From contig JACRJM010000004.1 in the NCBI GenBank assembly GCA_016219965.1, forward strand, positions 124,001 through 188,000: DNA of 64,000 nucleotides. Direction: 5' to 3'. The DNA is from Candidatus Schekmanbacteria bacterium. GTDB lineage: Bacteria > Schekmanbacteria > GWA2-38-11 > J061. Of the stretch, positions 63,074-64,000 are shown piece after piece. The notes under the pieces were generated by a model. It had not been told where the DNA came from. It saw only the letters and a list, made by a program, of their open reading frames with translations, and did no database searches. How positions within the stretch are numbered: position 1 is the stretch's first letter; each line of letters opens with the position of its first letter. Position numbers and translations under genes: made by a program.

Positions 63074-64000
63074 ATGAATTGCCTGCCAATAGATATTGAT
63101 AAAGTTGAAGAATTCAGGACATTCTTCCCGGAAATTTTAAGCCTTATTGAATCTTATACGGACAAAGATGAAAGCATTGCTCTGGATTTGTTTAACAGTT
63201 ATTTCAAGACCAGTGAGATTTCAGAAAGGCTTAGGAATGAAGGTATAGCGGTTCCGAAAGTTATGATAATAAGCCCGACGATGAGATGTAATCTAAGCTG
63301 TGTCGGTTGTTACTCAAAGAAATACTCTCGTGAAGATGAGCTTGCTTTAGAGGAGCTGGACAGAGTGATTACCGAGTCTGAAAGACTTGGAGTATTTTTT
63401 TTTATAATCAGCGGAGGAGAACCATTTATAAAAGAAGGGTTGTTTGATGTTTTAAAAAATCACAGAAGTTCATTCTTCTGGATTTTCAGCAATGGCACAT
63501 TGTTTAATAAAGAATTAGCTGCGGAGGTTAAAGAAAAGTTTACCGGATTTCTGATTTTTAGTCTTGAGGGATTCGAAGATGAGACTGATTCCTGGAGGGG
63601 AAAAGGAACTTATAAAAAAGTGGCAAAGGCTATGGAATATGCAAGAGGAGAAGGTATCCCATTTGGATTTTCAGTAACACCCACAAAACTCAATCTCGAT
63701 GCTCTGACAGGAGGAGAATTCCTGGATAAAATGATTAAGAGGGGATGCACAATAGGGATATTCTCACACTATAATCATTCTGCAAATGTACCTGATGTTT
63801 ATTCCTGCGATCAGAAAGAGAGGGAATCACTTAAATCCTGCGTTAAGAAAGCTAATGAAGAGAAAAAGATTTTTTTAATAGATACAAGATATATGGAAGA
63901 GCTTGGCGGAGGTTGTTGCGGTGGGAACGAGATTTTGCACATAAACTCGCAAGGCTATGTTACTCCCTGCCCATTGCTGAATATTACTGCTGATAGTATA
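63074..64000 (+). CDS. radical SAM/SPASM enzyme, 3' end outside window
   Basis: 309 codons are open to the window edge. An N-terminal helical region of ~75 residues precedes the cluster motif CNLSCVGC, then ISGGEPFIKEG. Near the end the SPASM domain begins (GGGCCGGNEILHINSQGYVTPCP). It differs from the enzyme at 7345 in the N-terminal extension. The short gene before it, separated by a hairpin, may be its substrate. The ATG follows TTTTGTGA with no clear ribosome site, so the start may be elsewhere. Confidence 0.9.
   Translation, partial: MNCLPIDIDKVEEFRTFFPEILSLIESYTDKDESIALDLFNSYFKTSEISERLRNEGIAVPKVMIISPTMRCNLSCVGCYSKKYSREDELALEELDRVITESERLGVFFFIISGGEPFIKEGLFDVLKNHRSSFFWIFSNGTLFNKELAAEVKEKFTGFLIFSLEGFEDETDSWRGKGTYKKVAKAMEYARGEGIPFGFSVTPTKLNLDALTGGEFLDKMIKRGCTIGIFSHYNHSANVPDVYSCDQKERESLKSCVKKANEEKKIFLIDTRYMEELGGGCCGGNEILHINSQGYVTPCPLLNITADSI

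Noticed and set aside
1-64000. tRNA, rRNA and CRISPR arrays.
   Set aside because: I saw no T-loop plus acceptor-stem pairing, no rRNA-like stretch and no regularly spaced repeats by eye; a tRNAscan-SE and CRISPR-finder run would settle this.

Overview
The window carries about 56 tightly packed protein genes, some of them broken, on both strands. I found no rRNA, tRNA, CRISPR array or intact insertion sequence. Signal peptides, lipoboxes, a TonB protein and a Sco/caa3-type oxidase point to a diderm bacterium with an aerobic or microaerobic respiratory chain. The gene mix (LOR/SDH ornithine cyclodeaminase, RtcB with archease, AOR-family tungsten enzyme, DHH-CBS-poly(A) polymerase fusion, A2-type oxidase) suggests an uncultured lineage near Deltaproteobacteria, Nitrospirae or Schekmanbacteria. 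That placement is inference; no marker in the window fixes it.

Layout. 1-3890 (minus strand) is an amino-acid catabolism operon: LOR/SDH-type ornithine cyclodeaminase, DDAH/ArgZ-type arginine hydrolase, acyl-CoA dehydrogenase and a class III aminotransferase cut by the window edge. 4158-10126 is a candidate sigma-54 operon: a large secreted subtilase, then a radical SAM/SPASM enzyme, a PqqD-like chaperone, an HPr-kinase-like ATPase and a SipW-like S26 peptidase, the set seen in RiPP maturation. 10554-13784 (minus) is CoaBC and a two-part biotin carboxylase/carrier. 14084-15286 is a BrnT toxin-antitoxin pair and a secreted protein. 15488-23934 is PyrF, a GalT-like enzyme, then archease, RtcB, a zinc protein, a NAPRT-like enzyme, Hsp20 and Lon. 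23935-27346 (minus) is MiaA, an MFS transporter, MoaB and a strip of small toxin-antitoxin-like genes with a broken toxin. 27459-32869 is CorA, AOR, Sco and a cytochrome c/binding-protein fusion.

32890-35988 (minus) is a flavin-barrel/hydrolase fusion and MutL; then come IlvA, an orphan DppD, a GGDEF protein, a small lipoprotein, a TPR lipoprotein and a broken HEPN/MNT pair. 43358-51709 holds a methyltransferase, SecA, a TPR lipoprotein, Sco and a complete caa3 oxidase (I-III-IV-II). 51657-62398 holds an Lcl-domain surface protein, a GATE membrane protein, an SBP/permease/ATPase importer, TonB, CinA, TsaE and the CCA/poly(A) fusion. The right edge (62435-64000) repeats the theme of the left: a possible activator palindrome, a sigma-54-like promoter, a small secreted cysteine-containing protein, a hairpin and a second radical SAM/SPASM gene running out of the window.

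The most interesting signal is this repeated design: in two separate places a sigma-54-type promoter precedes a secreted protein that is followed directly by a radical SAM/SPASM gene. I infer, without proof, a nitrogen- or stress-regulated system that chemically modifies exported peptides or proteins. A second theme is decay of toxin-antitoxin modules: two of the loci keep the antitoxin beside a toxin truncated to its first 17-29 codons.
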